This document shows positions 25,997 through 35,725 of a DNA stretch of 64,000 bases, piece by piece. The translations under genes were made by a program, and so were the position numbers. The notes beneath the pieces are model-generated. The model worked only from the letters and a program-made list of their open reading frames with translations. It ran no database searches and was not told where the DNA came from. This DNA is from a candidate division KSB1 bacterium (GTDB taxonomy: Bacteria > Zhuqueibacterota > Zhuqueibacteria > Thermofontimicrobiales > Thermofontimicrobiaceae), in contig JAPDPQ010000026.1 of assembly GCA_034506395.1 (NCBI GenBank), positions 1 to 64,000 on the forward strand, given 5' to 3'. The first letter of the stretch is position 1. Each line of letters opens with the position of its first letter.

Positions 25997-27925
25997 TCAC
26001 TGCAACAATAACATCTTCTTGCTCTCACCATCTCGGTCGATCTGAATTCGATAGAAATAAATCCCCGAACCCACATCTTCTCCCAACTCATTTTTTCCAT
26101 CCCAGACCGCCGAATGAATGCCAGCATTTAAATTTTCATGGATCAGCGTCCTCATCTCCTGCCCCAACACATTATAGATTTTTAGGACGACGTGTGAGCT
26201 TCGATCCAACTGGAATTCAATTCGGGTCGTTGCATTAAAGGGATTGGGATAATTCTGGCTCAGTGCGAACAATGTGGGCAGCTCACTTTTTTTTTCGACT
26301 CTGGTCACCTGCTCGTTCAGTTCTAGCGTGATGAATCGTGGTCGATAAATATCGGCATTGGAAAAGTGATCCCAAAAATTGAACGTGTTGACGTTGTAAC
26401 TGATCAGCAATTTTCCTGGCTGAGAAAGATGGGGATGGGCTTTGGCGTTGTACACCAGGATGTACGGATCTTCCAGCACCTCGGGGCAGTTCCAAATTTC
26501 CCTGTAAAAATGAAATGGGCCAATGGGACTATCGCCAATGCGGAATCCCACCTGATCCCCAAACTGGAATACCAGAATGAATTTTCCATTATCCAGCGGC
26601 GAAACGCTGAACTCCTGGGAAATGCCATTGGTAATCGGAGCACAATTTGCAATTTCCGATCCCCAGGCTGAACCATCCCAATATTGCCACCTGGAAAAGT
26701 CATCTATTTCATCGGGCAACACTCGGGCAGCGACCAGATCTTTCTTGCTGGAGCTACTTCGGGGGCCATAAACGTAGAGATAGCCATCGGGATTGGGATT
26801 GCCCGCCGCTTCCGTCATCGGCATCACAGCCTGGCCCAGGACGATCTCCCAGCCCTCGGCTTCATTTTTACAAAACAGCGGCGTATCGAGCTGCTGGCAG
26901 TCCCGAACGCTATCCGAAGCATCGAGGGTGAATTCGAGCAAGTTGACGCCAACGATCTTAAAATTGAAAATGCCACCGCCGCTGCCTGAATTCAAGCGCA
27001 AAGCAAAGACATAAATTTTGTCCTGAATCGCCACCCCATCCATCAGCCAGTACCAATCGCCTGGCTGGGCGTTTGGCGTTTCTGGGACAAACACCGATTG
27101 TGGCTGTCCGCTGGAATTGGTTCGCCAGAAAAATTGGATTCTCTGGGGATCGGGTTGGTTGCCATGCAAAACCGCATACGTGTTATTGACCATCTTGGTG
27201 TCTTTGCGCTGATTGTTGGCATCCACTTTGCCGATGAAGGTATCGCTGAAGACCAGCAGGGTTCGTTCGTTGCTCGGATCAGCATGAGTCTCCACGCCCG
27301 ACAGCGGAATGGAATAAATGCCATCGGCGCCTGTCCAGCCCGAGGTTCGATCCAGCAGCGCATCCCAATCAGCAGCTCGCTCAACCCCGAACGGCAGCAC
27401 GACCTGTCCCGAGTCGGGCACGCCAATGGGATGAGGATAGGACAGCGGCGCCCAGGACGGATCGTTGCCGATCAGCCCACCCGTAGCTTTGGTGATCAGA
27501 TAGGCCAGCTTGAAATGACCTTCATTTTGTCCGACCTGCAATCGGACATCGGCTGTGACAGTAATCGGATTTTGATAGGTGTAGCCTGTATCAGAAGTCA
27601 ATCCGATCCATTTCATGTTCAAGCCAAAGGCGGCGGCGGGATAATGGGCTTCCACGGAATCGGCCCAGGTCGGCGCCAACTCCATTGTCCCAGTCCCAAG
27701 ATCACCCTTGTATTCGGCTGAAATGAAAGACCAGTCCTCTGGGATTAAAATGGCCAATACTCCCTTGTGGGGATTGGGCTCGGGAACAATATTATCGAAA
27801 ACAGTAACGGAAATGGCGATGGTTTCACCAGGTTGGGCGCTGCGAGGCTGGTTGATTTCAACAAATCGGCATTGCGCCAGAAGAAAAAACAAAAAAAGAA
27901 GCGCTGATTTTACTTTGGTTTTCAT
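25997..27925 (-). CDS. DUF4185 protein, paralogue 3, secreted with C-terminal sorting domain
   Basis: 642 residues. Signal peptide (about 1-19) ends LLAQC, a poor lipobox since Gln precedes Cys. Residues about 25-155 form a beta domain (SAQPGETIAISVTVFDN). The DUF4185 part (about 190-540) carries GADGIYSIPLSGVE, TLLVFSDTFIG, YLYVYGPRSS and QEFSVSPLDNGKFILVFQF. The end LSQNYPNPFNATTRIEFQL...AGIHSAVWDGKNELG...GIYFYRIQ is a type IX C-terminal domain. It is therefore the exported member of a three-gene family in the window. A strong promoter lies at 27997-27969, 44 nt before the ATG. Confidence 0.8.
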   Translation of the reverse strand: MKTKVKSALLFLFFLLAQCRFVEINQPRSAQPGETIAISVTVFDNIVPEPNPHKGVLAILIPEDWSFISAEYKGDLGTGTMELAPTWADSVEAHYPAAAFGLNMKWIGLTSDTGYTYQNPITVTADVRLQVGQNEGHFKLAYLITKATGGLIGNDPSWAPLSYPHPIGVPDSGQVVLPFGVERAADWDALLDRTSGWTGADGIYSIPLSGVETHADPSNERTLLVFSDTFIGKVDANNQRKDTKMVNNTYAVLHGNQPDPQRIQFFWRTNSSGQPQSVFVPETPNAQPGDWYWLMDGVAIQDKIYVFALRLNSGSGGGIFNFKIVGVNLLEFTLDASDSVRDCQQLDTPLFCKNEAEGWEIVLGQAVMPMTEAAGNPNPDGYLYVYGPRSSSSKKDLVAARVLPDEIDDFSRWQYWDGSAWGSEIANCAPITNGISQEFSVSPLDNGKFILVFQFGDQVGFRIGDSPIGPFHFYREIWNCPEVLEDPYILVYNAKAHPHLSQPGKLLISYNVNTFNFWDHFSNADIYRPRFITLELNEQVTRVEKKSELPTLFALSQNYPNPFNATTRIEFQLDRSSHVVLKIYNVLGQEMRTLIHENLNAGIHSAVWDGKNELGEDVGSGIYFYRIQIDRDGESKKMLLLQ

Positions 27926-28393
27926 TCAAGCAAATAATCAAGAATACAAAGAAGAAAAATGGATTAAGAATTTATTCAAATTGATCATCAATGTCAACAA
28001 GAAAATTTTGATCCTGGCAATTTGTTAGAGCTCCAAATAGGTTAACTCAAGAGGTCATGGCAATAGCAATTGGCGAAACAATTGGTTACTTTTGGTGACA
28101 CTATCCATGAAAAATTGGCTAATGCAATAGAGTTTCATGTCGACGGCACATGGAATGGATAAAGGGATAACTGCCTTGAATCAGCACCATAAAACCGCCA
28201 ATTTTGCAAGAATCTAGACCAAATCCCCCAATCTGAAATGAGGTAAAATAGCGCTAAATGGCATCATTGTTGACATAAATTATCCATTCATTCCCAATCA
28301 GTTTTCTTTCTCATAGGTTTCGATGTTATTGTGAAAAACTTTTAGCGCGAGAGAGAATGATTTAATCGAGAAACTTTGGTTAAGATTTACGAG
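27926..28393. other. Gene-free region upstream of the sorted DUF4185 gene
   Basis: 468 bp. Apart from the minus-strand promoter at 27969-27997 nothing recognisable is present. No repeat family found elsewhere in the window occurs here. Confidence 0.5.
27969..27997 (-). promoter_or_regulatory. Promoter of the sorted DUF4185 gene
   Basis: On the minus strand, TTGACA (27997-27992) and TAAATT (27974-27969) are separated by 17 nt. The ATG is at 27925. Confidence 0.65.
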
Positions 28394-31009
28394 CTATGGT
28401 CGTGATCCAAGGTGCATCAGCGCGCGGGTCACAACCTCTGGATTCACCTTTTTCAATGCCTCGATCTGTTTAATAACTGCTGGCATGATCTCTTTTAAAT
28501 GTTGCAATTCAGTCAATGCTTGTTCTGGATGAATGCTGATTCGATTGCCAGTCTGGGCTGCTTCGATTAAAATATCAGGCGACCATTCCTGTGGCCAAAG
28601 GCTATTGAGCAGCGGCATAATGCGCCGCAAGCGCGCCAGTTTACCAGGCACGCCCTGGATCAGTTTCGCTTGCTCTTGGGAAATGGAGGGGAAGCCCACC
28701 ACAATTACCACTTTTTCAGTTACCCGATACGGTGGCAGAAAAATATGGAGCTGCAATTTGTTACCATCGTACCGCCATCCCACTTTCGCCGTTCCGTCAG
28801 CATCGTAGGCAATCAGATGTCTATTACAAGTAACCGTTGTTGGCGGCAGGACAAATGGTATTCGGATTTCGTAACAACGTTCAGATGGCATATTTGGAAA
28901 TTGACCTTCCACTGATAGGATCTCCAATTGCAACTGATCCTGCTGGTTCCAAGAGAATTGGATCGGTGTCCAGGAGCAAATGTTATCTTTGTAGCCCAGC
29001 GTATTCCCTTCATCTTCATAGACTCGTGTAAAACCAGATTGACCTCTGAAAACGGCTAGGACCAGCGGATCCACCATGGTTTCAATCGCGGCTTTTTTTT
29101 GTGTCTGGAGCGGGATAATGGCGCCCGCCTTGACATACACAGGTATCTCATCTAACGCAAATTGTCGTCGGTAACGCCGCGGGCCTGTTAGTCGTTCACC
29201 AGTGAACCACTCGATCCATTCGCCTGGCGGCAGCCAGATTGATTTGGTGACTAACATGGAATCGGGCGAGAGAGGGGCGGTGATCGGTGCAACGAGGATG
29301 TCATTCCCAAACATGTATTGATTTTTGAATCGATAAGCTTCATCGCTGTCTGGATAGTCATAATACATCGGTCGACAGATGGAAATACCAGTGTCGTAAG
29401 TTTGGCGAGCGGCTGTGTAAATATACGGGATCAATGCGTAGCGCAGCAGGATTGCCTCGCGCATGACCAAAAAATAATCTACAGGGTAAGCCCAAATCCG
29501 GCGCTCGGCCATGGGATTTTTAGTTGTATGAGTCCGCAGAATGGGGCTGAAGATTCCGAATTGAATCCACCGTGTATACAACTCGGGGGAGACTTCCCCA
29601 GGCATGTGGCCGCCAATGTCGTGGCTCCAATACCCATAGCCGACATTCGCAGCAGTGGCCGTAAAATAGGGTTGAAAGGCCAAAGACTCCCATACCGAAA
29701 TGGCGTCGCCAGAAAAACCGATCTGATAGCGATGGTTGCCTAATCCACCCCAACGGTGGAAGATCAGCGGGCGTTTGCCCCGGCGTTCCATATCGGTGAA
29801 ATGGACGTAGTTAAGCCACCAAGTGGGATTGACACCTGGGATACGGGTGGTTGGCTGTTGCTGCCAATCGAGCCACCAAAAGTCGACGCCTTGCGCCTCC
29901 AGGGGATGGTGCAAAATTTTCAGATAATTTTCAGCAAATTTTTTGTCCACGATATCGAATGGCACATACTTTTTGGTTGCCGGATCGATGCCCATAGCCC
30001 GAGCCATCTCAGGATATCGCTCCTCGTGGGGTTGAACGCCAGATGCAGGATGGAGATTCAGCGTCGTTTTTAACCCTTTCCGATGACACCATCTCAGAAA
30101 CCCTTCGGGGTCGGGGAATAGAATCCTATCCCAAGTATAGCCTGACCAGCCCAACCGTTGGCCGGCTTGATCATACCGCTTTTGCCACCAGCGAAGTCCA
30201 AATGTCTGATGCCAATCCATGTCGATCACCAGCACGTCCAACGGCACATCGTGTATCTCAAACTCGTGCACGAGTTGCTTGAATTCCTGGTCAGTATAAG
30301 CCCAATAGCGCGACCACCACAGGCCAAAGGCAAAGCGCGGGGGCAAGGGAATCTTGCCAGCTACTTGAGTGAAATCAAATAGCGCTTTTTTATAATTATG
30401 ACCATAGCCGAAGAAATACCAGTCCTGATGGTCATCCGAAGGCCGAAGGATCACCCAGGGCCAGTCGCTATCATCGAATAAGGGACGGTCCGAGTCATCA
30501 ACGAGCGCCCAGCCGCTACGTGAAATCAAACCTGGTTCTAAAGATGCTGCGCCTTTAATCCCATCCAACGTCCGCGTCGTGCCTCGCAAATTGGTCGTAT
30601 CCTCTAAGCCGGGATGCCAGGTTACTACCTGGCCGTTCAACGTCAATGAGATAGCTAAATTTTGACTGTTAAATTTTCCGCTGTTTTCTCGATATCGCAA
30701 TGTCAGTTGATCCGTGGTGATGATCAGCCATCCGTCTGCTATTTGCGTTTGAAATTTTGGCACTGGTAGCCTGCGATTGAGAAAGACCAACGACGCGCGA
30801 TCTTCAAAATTGCCGGTTGCTGACCATTCCAGTCGAATCAGCTCCGGTGTCAATACCGAAAAGCGAGCGTTGCCACAGCACACCATAACTTCCGGATTAG
30901 CCTTTGGAGAAAAAGTTTGACCAGATGCAGTCATAAGCTGTCCTACCACAAGCACTCCTATCCACAATGCAATGAGATTTATTTTTGAGAGATAATATTT
31001 ATTTTTCAT
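28394..31009 (-). CDS. Glycoside hydrolase family 31 (alpha-glucosidase/xylosidase type), exported
   Basis: 871 residues. Signal peptide (about 1-30, ending TASG-Q), N-terminal beta domain, then the GH31 barrel: PLDVLVIDMDWHQTFG, VDFWWLDWQQ with the likely nucleophile Asp381, and GFSGDAIS with the likely acid Asp435. GYWSHDIGGHMPG and RTHTTKNP also match. The C-terminal beta domain contains WLPPGEWIEWFTGERLTGP. The last 95 residues are an extra helical segment not usual in the family. It starts 24 nt after the gamma-glutamyltransferase gene, so it may be transcribed with that cluster although its role is carbohydrate cleavage. Confidence 0.9.
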   Translation of the reverse strand: MKNKYYLSKINLIALWIGVLVVGQLMTASGQTFSPKANPEVMVCCGNARFSVLTPELIRLEWSATGNFEDRASLVFLNRRLPVPKFQTQIADGWLIITTDQLTLRYRENSGKFNSQNLAISLTLNGQVVTWHPGLEDTTNLRGTTRTLDGIKGAASLEPGLISRSGWALVDDSDRPLFDDSDWPWVILRPSDDHQDWYFFGYGHNYKKALFDFTQVAGKIPLPPRFAFGLWWSRYWAYTDQEFKQLVHEFEIHDVPLDVLVIDMDWHQTFGLRWWQKRYDQAGQRLGWSGYTWDRILFPDPEGFLRWCHRKGLKTTLNLHPASGVQPHEERYPEMARAMGIDPATKKYVPFDIVDKKFAENYLKILHHPLEAQGVDFWWLDWQQQPTTRIPGVNPTWWLNYVHFTDMERRGKRPLIFHRWGGLGNHRYQIGFSGDAISVWESLAFQPYFTATAANVGYGYWSHDIGGHMPGEVSPELYTRWIQFGIFSPILRTHTTKNPMAERRIWAYPVDYFLVMREAILLRYALIPYIYTAARQTYDTGISICRPMYYDYPDSDEAYRFKNQYMFGNDILVAPITAPLSPDSMLVTKSIWLPPGEWIEWFTGERLTGPRRYRRQFALDEIPVYVKAGAIIPLQTQKKAAIETMVDPLVLAVFRGQSGFTRVYEDEGNTLGYKDNICSWTPIQFSWNQQDQLQLEILSVEGQFPNMPSERCYEIRIPFVLPPTTVTCNRHLIAYDADGTAKVGWRYDGNKLQLHIFLPPYRVTEKVVIVVGFPSISQEQAKLIQGVPGKLARLRRIMPLLNSLWPQEWSPDILIEAAQTGNRISIHPEQALTELQHLKEIMPAVIKQIEALKKVNPEVVTRALMHLGSRP

Positions 31010-31033
31010 GGCTCGTATAAATCCTTACCGAAT

Positions 31034-32908
31034 TTACCAGGCAATTCCGTAATCTTCGCCATAGTTGCTTGATCCGCCCCAGAAACTGCCATGCTGCCAA
31101 TCGAAAAAGATGGCGTTCATCGGGCCTGAAGTTTTGCGGTTGAACCGCAGCTCATACCCCATTTGTTCCAATTCTTTTCTGACCCATGGGGGCACATCAT
31201 CTCGTAACAGCATTCGGCCAGGAAATTTTTCATGATTGCCAAACGAGCTGAACATTTGATAACTGGTGATATTGGGGGCTTCGCAGGCTTCTTGGACGTT
31301 CATCCCGAATTCAACCACATTTAAAAAGAATTGGAGGCAGTTTTGATCTTGGGTGTCGCCTCCCTGAATTGAAAATGAGAGGAACGGACGGCCGTCCTTG
31401 AGGGCGAGGGTGGGTGTTAAAGTCGACCGAGGACGCTTCCCTGGAGCGACGACGTTGTAGGGATTTTCCGATGGATTCAAGACAAAGCTTTGCATTCGCT
31501 GGCTCATGCCAACGCCAGTCGCACCAGCGATGCACACCGGCATCCAACCGCCGCTGGGGGTAACGGATACGACCCAACCAGTTTTGTCTGCTGCCTGAAT
31601 TGAGGTTGTTCCTCGGCCAAAAAGCTCATCGATCAGCAAGTCTGCCGTTGCGGTAGATCGATCTGGCTGCTTGATGCTGGTACGGTTCCAATTTTTTATG
31701 AGTTCTAAAAAGGGATTTTTTTTCCCTTCAAAAGGATAGGGATCGCCCGGCCCAATAGCTGCGTCATTCCGCTCCCAATTGATTTGTTTCACCCGTTCCC
31801 GAGCGTAGTCTTTAGACAGCAGTCCTTTGATTGGTTCTTCGGGCGGGACGTAGGGATCGCCGTAATAGAAATCGCGATCTGCAAAGGCCAAATTCATGAC
31901 CTGATAAAGGGTATGGATGTAGCGAGCACTGTTAAAACCCATTGCTTTTAGGTCGAGATTTTCAAGCATATTCAATGCCTGCAACATCACTGGCCCCTGA
32001 ACCCAGGTGGTCAATTTGTAGACCTCGATCCCTTTATAAATGGTCATCACCGGGGATTCAAGATAGTACTTCCAATTCCCTAGATCTTCTTTGGTGATCA
32101 ATCCGCCTTGTTCCTGGCAGGCGCGAGCGAATTCTTCGGCAATATCGCCTTTGTAAAAGCGGTCATAGGCCATGTAGATCGCCTGCTTTCTATCTTTACC
32201 AGCGGCACGGGCTTCGGCTTCAGCTGCGACCAATTTTTTTAATGTATTCAACAGGTCCAGTTGCCGAAAAATTTCACCAGGATGAGGAGCCTCATGCGCT
32301 TCGCCAAGATGCGGGAGCAATATTTGTCTGGAATATTTCCACTCTTTGATTTGCTTTTTGTAGCGTTCGATGCTCTGAGACAACTCATGTTCAATGGGAT
32401 AACCCTCGGCCAGTTCCATGGCTGGAGCGAGCACCTGCTGCAAGCTCATCGTGCCGAACTCTGCCAGCATCACCATCAGCCCGCCGGGAGTGCCAGGCGT
32501 TACCGCGGCTAGCGGGCCATACTCTGGAGGATAGTTCATCCCCTTCGCTTTGAAAAACTCTGCCGTTGCGCCGCTCGGAGCTACCCCGAGCGCATTGACA
32601 CCGATCACTTTTTTCGTGAACGGATTGTAGATTAGCGCTTGGGTCTCGCCACCCCAGCTCAACATGTCGTTCATCGTACAAACCGCAGCCAGCATGGCAC
32701 AGGCTGCATCCACGGCATTGCCTCCTTGCATGAAAATCCGCGCTCCAGCAGTCGCTGCCAAAGGCTTTCCTGTGATCGCAACCCAATGACGACCATGAAG
32801 GATCGGCTTCTCTGTGGCGAATGGAGATCTTGGGCAAAAAGCAACTATTTGGGACGCGAAAGATAAGATGAGAATAGCGCGAAAAACGAAAAACTTTCTA
32901 ACTAACAT
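31034..32908 (-). CDS. Gamma-glutamyltransferase family protein (CapD/Ggt-like), exported
   Basis: 624 residues. Signal peptide (about 1-24). The N-terminal GKPLAATAGARIFMQGGNAVDAACAMLAAVC is typical of the large subunit. The small subunit should begin at the Thr of GRGTTSIQAADKTGWVVSVTPS (Thr434), the autocatalytic and catalytic residue. Ggt enzymes cut gamma-glutamyl bonds; the CapD branch releases or anchors poly-gamma-glutamate. Its place beside a poly-gamma-glutamate system protein and a CapBC pair makes polymer cleavage the likely task. AAAGGAAG lies before the ATG, 82 nt after the M14 gene. Confidence 0.87.
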   Translation of the reverse strand: MLVRKFFVFRAILILSFASQIVAFCPRSPFATEKPILHGRHWVAITGKPLAATAGARIFMQGGNAVDAACAMLAAVCTMNDMLSWGGETQALIYNPFTKKVIGVNALGVAPSGATAEFFKAKGMNYPPEYGPLAAVTPGTPGGLMVMLAEFGTMSLQQVLAPAMELAEGYPIEHELSQSIERYKKQIKEWKYSRQILLPHLGEAHEAPHPGEIFRQLDLLNTLKKLVAAEAEARAAGKDRKQAIYMAYDRFYKGDIAEEFARACQEQGGLITKEDLGNWKYYLESPVMTIYKGIEVYKLTTWVQGPVMLQALNMLENLDLKAMGFNSARYIHTLYQVMNLAFADRDFYYGDPYVPPEEPIKGLLSKDYARERVKQINWERNDAAIGPGDPYPFEGKKNPFLELIKNWNRTSIKQPDRSTATADLLIDELFGRGTTSIQAADKTGWVVSVTPSGGWMPVCIAGATGVGMSQRMQSFVLNPSENPYNVVAPGKRPRSTLTPTLALKDGRPFLSFSIQGGDTQDQNCLQFFLNVVEFGMNVQEACEAPNITSYQMFSSFGNHEKFPGRMLLRDDVPPWVRKELEQMGYELRFNRKTSGPMNAIFFDWQHGSFWGGSSNYGEDYGIAW

Positions 32909-32990
32909 AAAAGCAACTTCCTTTCAACCAATAGGGATTGTGATATCCATTTCTCGATTGACCTGGGAGGACAAAATGTCCCAGTCTTGC

Positions 32991-35642
32991 TTAATAATAC
33001 ATCGCATTGAATAACAATTTCATGGTAGCAAAAGCTTGAGCGCGGTTGTGGACATTGAAACCGAACAAGACGACCTTGCCTCTCCCATAAGGGACCTCCA
33101 ATACAGTCGGCCGATCGCGGAGCAGGCGCTCCCCAAGGATCCAACCGCTGACCAACAGCGAATCGTCTGGGAAGCTGACGACAGCTTTTGGCTCGATTTT
33201 AATGTATTTGGGAGAGACTGTTTGTTTCGGCTTTGGCTTCTGGTCCTTATTTTGAGTTTGTTCTTTCTCGGTTGGGGCGTTTTTAGCCGTATCCGAAATC
33301 GTCTCGAATACGAAACCCGTAGCGAAAAAACCATATCCGTGTTCCTCCAGCCCCGAGGCCAAAGGGTGCGTGGTATCGAATTTCATTTTTAAAATCGAAC
33401 CTGGATTGCTGAAACTATCTGGCTTGACGTTTTCCAGCACATTTCTCAGCGGAAAATAGAAATGCTTGATGACCAAATCGCAGGATGACTCGTTACAGAC
33501 CAGTCTGCCGCCATTGCGAACAAATTCCTTGAGCCGATCGACCCCATCCAAACCAATACCACCGACGTAATCTGGGGGCATCGTGCCTTTTTTATGGCCT
33601 TCGATGATGGATTTGGTGGGCTGATCGGGCAAAACAATGACGTCATATCGTTTATTCAGGTCACCGGCCTTAATCATCGCATTGGTCAATGTGTCGAATG
33701 GGAAGGAGAATTGTTCGAAAATCCAGGCCAGCCAGCCAGCATCCATGACCGCGACCCATGATTTGTAAAGACCGATACGTGGTTTTTTAACTGAGATGGC
33801 ATTGACCCCCACTGTTCCCCGTCTCGCTTGGGCACCTGTATTTTTCAAAATATCTTGCAATTTTTCGAAACGAACGCTGGTTGCATCGACCAGAAATGAA
33901 CCGTGGGGGTAGTTTTTTCCAGCGAAACTGAATGGCCCAGTGCTACGCCTTACCTTTCCGCCTGCAGCGAGCATCTGATTGATAGCAATGTAACTCCCGT
34001 TATCACTGGCTGAAAAAATAAAGTCATCCCCCTTGCCGTTTAATGGACCAGACTGCAATGCGACGTGAGTGACCTGCTTGCTTTTCACTTCGAAAGGTTT
34101 GCTGATCTGGTGGCAAGTAACACCCATCTGCAACGGAAGGGTCCAGCCAGCAGCATCATAGGCTGGAATCGGCTCACGGCTCATCTGTGGGGAGTCTACA
34201 AGGCCCTGCCACAGGTGCTTATACTTCCGCAGATCAGGGTATTCCTGGTTTTCGAATAAATTTTTGACGAATAAACCGAACGGCTGACTGGTTGGAATTA
34301 TGTAACTCCCCTTGGGATAATGGATGCCATTGTGCACGAAATCGGTCTCGGTCTCATAAATCTCAATCCCGTTGATTAAAAGCTTGTTGATGAGGTTGGC
34401 TGTTGAATAGGGATCGCGTTGATCACTGGGGATGATCCACCCGTAAGGGGGCTCGCTGGCAAAGCGCTCGATCACATCTTTTCCGATGCGCCATTTGTCG
34501 AAAAGCAGATCATAGCGATACTTGGCAGCCGTTTCCAAGAGCGCCATACAGGCGGTCCAGTTATAAGCGATCGCGTCGCTCAAACGCCACCAGCCGCCGA
34601 GCCAAGGATTCGGATAAAAGACCCCCCGAGTTAAATCCTGGTGCTCCTTTGGAAAATCGCGAACTTGAACGAATTGGGGTGTGGCGTAACGATAGAGCTG
34701 CGTTTCTGTGAGGATGGAGACAGTATTATGACCATCGACCACTTGGGTAGCGTAGCCGGGATACCAGGTATCGAAATTGACGCGTGAGATCGCGCCAGGT
34801 TGACCTGCTTCATCAAAGGCCTTTCCCATGGCCGCGCCGATCAAATTTTTCCAACGAATGATGATCGGGTGGATGTTGGGATTAGTCGGTTCGGCATCGG
34901 GAGGGATCCAGATGCGCGCTGGAAATGGAGCGGTTTGATGCTGATTGTACAGGATTTCAGGATACCAAACCTGCGATGTGGCAATATTCATATTCTGCGT
35001 CTCGATCAAATTCGAGACAAAAGAATCCCGATTATTGTCGTGTCCAGCGTATTTATGATAAAGCCAGGGGATCGGGCTCACCTCATAAGGCGTCCCCACA
35101 TTCGGCATGTACCAATTCGACACGATCGTCATTCCATCAGGATTGGCAAACACGATTAAAGTGATCACCTCGTGACGGATCAGTTGGGTCCGAGGGTCCT
35201 CCATCGTGACCAGATCGTAGGCAAGCTGAGGTAGTAACTGGGCTGGCGCGACCTCAGTGCCGTGCAATCCTCCATCGATCCAGACGATCACTTTGCCCTG
35301 CTGGGCGAATTTTTTGGCTTGTTCTTCATCAATCCCTTTAACCAAGCTCAGTTTCTTATTTAGTTCTTTATAATGTTCAAGCTCCTGGATGTTCTCTGCT
35401 GAGGATACCACGCCGTATTTCATCCGGCGACCTTCGGAGGTCCGCCCCATATCGAGCACGATCATTCGATCCGTCTGGCTGGCTAAAGTTTCAAAATATC
35501 CGATGGCCTGTTCGTAACTCATTAGGTGGAAATCGGCCCCAGGCTTAAAACCCAAGTACGCCTCAGGCGAAATGACCTGCCCGAAAGCTGGTGCACACCA
35601 AGATATTAGAACAATTAATCCTTTTATGAAGCGGTTGCGCAT
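32991..35642 (-). CDS. M14 family zinc carboxypeptidase, exported
   Basis: 883 residues. Signal peptide (1-21, CAPAFG-Q). The M14 zinc site is GGLHGTEVAP (His127, Glu130) plus His in LYNQHQTAPFP (about 233), with the catalytic Glu expected in SILTETQLYRYA (about 310). The second half, to residue 883, has a class-I glutamine amidotransferase-like fold (YDVIVLPDQP, LKEFVRNGGRLVCNESS) often appended to these long M14 proteins. It should remove C-terminal or gamma-linked residues from peptides in the periplasm or outside. Genes on both sides act on gamma-glutamyl compounds. Confidence 0.87.
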   Translation of the reverse strand: MRNRFIKGLIVLISWCAPAFGQVISPEAYLGFKPGADFHLMSYEQAIGYFETLASQTDRMIVLDMGRTSEGRRMKYGVVSSAENIQELEHYKELNKKLSLVKGIDEEQAKKFAQQGKVIVWIDGGLHGTEVAPAQLLPQLAYDLVTMEDPRTQLIRHEVITLIVFANPDGMTIVSNWYMPNVGTPYEVSPIPWLYHKYAGHDNNRDSFVSNLIETQNMNIATSQVWYPEILYNQHQTAPFPARIWIPPDAEPTNPNIHPIIIRWKNLIGAAMGKAFDEAGQPGAISRVNFDTWYPGYATQVVDGHNTVSILTETQLYRYATPQFVQVRDFPKEHQDLTRGVFYPNPWLGGWWRLSDAIAYNWTACMALLETAAKYRYDLLFDKWRIGKDVIERFASEPPYGWIIPSDQRDPYSTANLINKLLINGIEIYETETDFVHNGIHYPKGSYIIPTSQPFGLFVKNLFENQEYPDLRKYKHLWQGLVDSPQMSREPIPAYDAAGWTLPLQMGVTCHQISKPFEVKSKQVTHVALQSGPLNGKGDDFIFSASDNGSYIAINQMLAAGGKVRRSTGPFSFAGKNYPHGSFLVDATSVRFEKLQDILKNTGAQARRGTVGVNAISVKKPRIGLYKSWVAVMDAGWLAWIFEQFSFPFDTLTNAMIKAGDLNKRYDVIVLPDQPTKSIIEGHKKGTMPPDYVGGIGLDGVDRLKEFVRNGGRLVCNESSCDLVIKHFYFPLRNVLENVKPDSFSNPGSILKMKFDTTHPLASGLEEHGYGFFATGFVFETISDTAKNAPTEKEQTQNKDQKPKPKQTVSPKYIKIEPKAVVSFPDDSLLVSGWILGERLLRDRPTVLEVPYGRGKVVLFGFNVHNRAQAFATMKLLFNAMYY

Positions 35643-35725
35643 TTTGTATGATCCTTTACCAATGAGTTCAAGTGATACGCATGTCTGGTAAAATCGGTCA
35701 GCGCTTGCATTCCAATTACTTCGAC

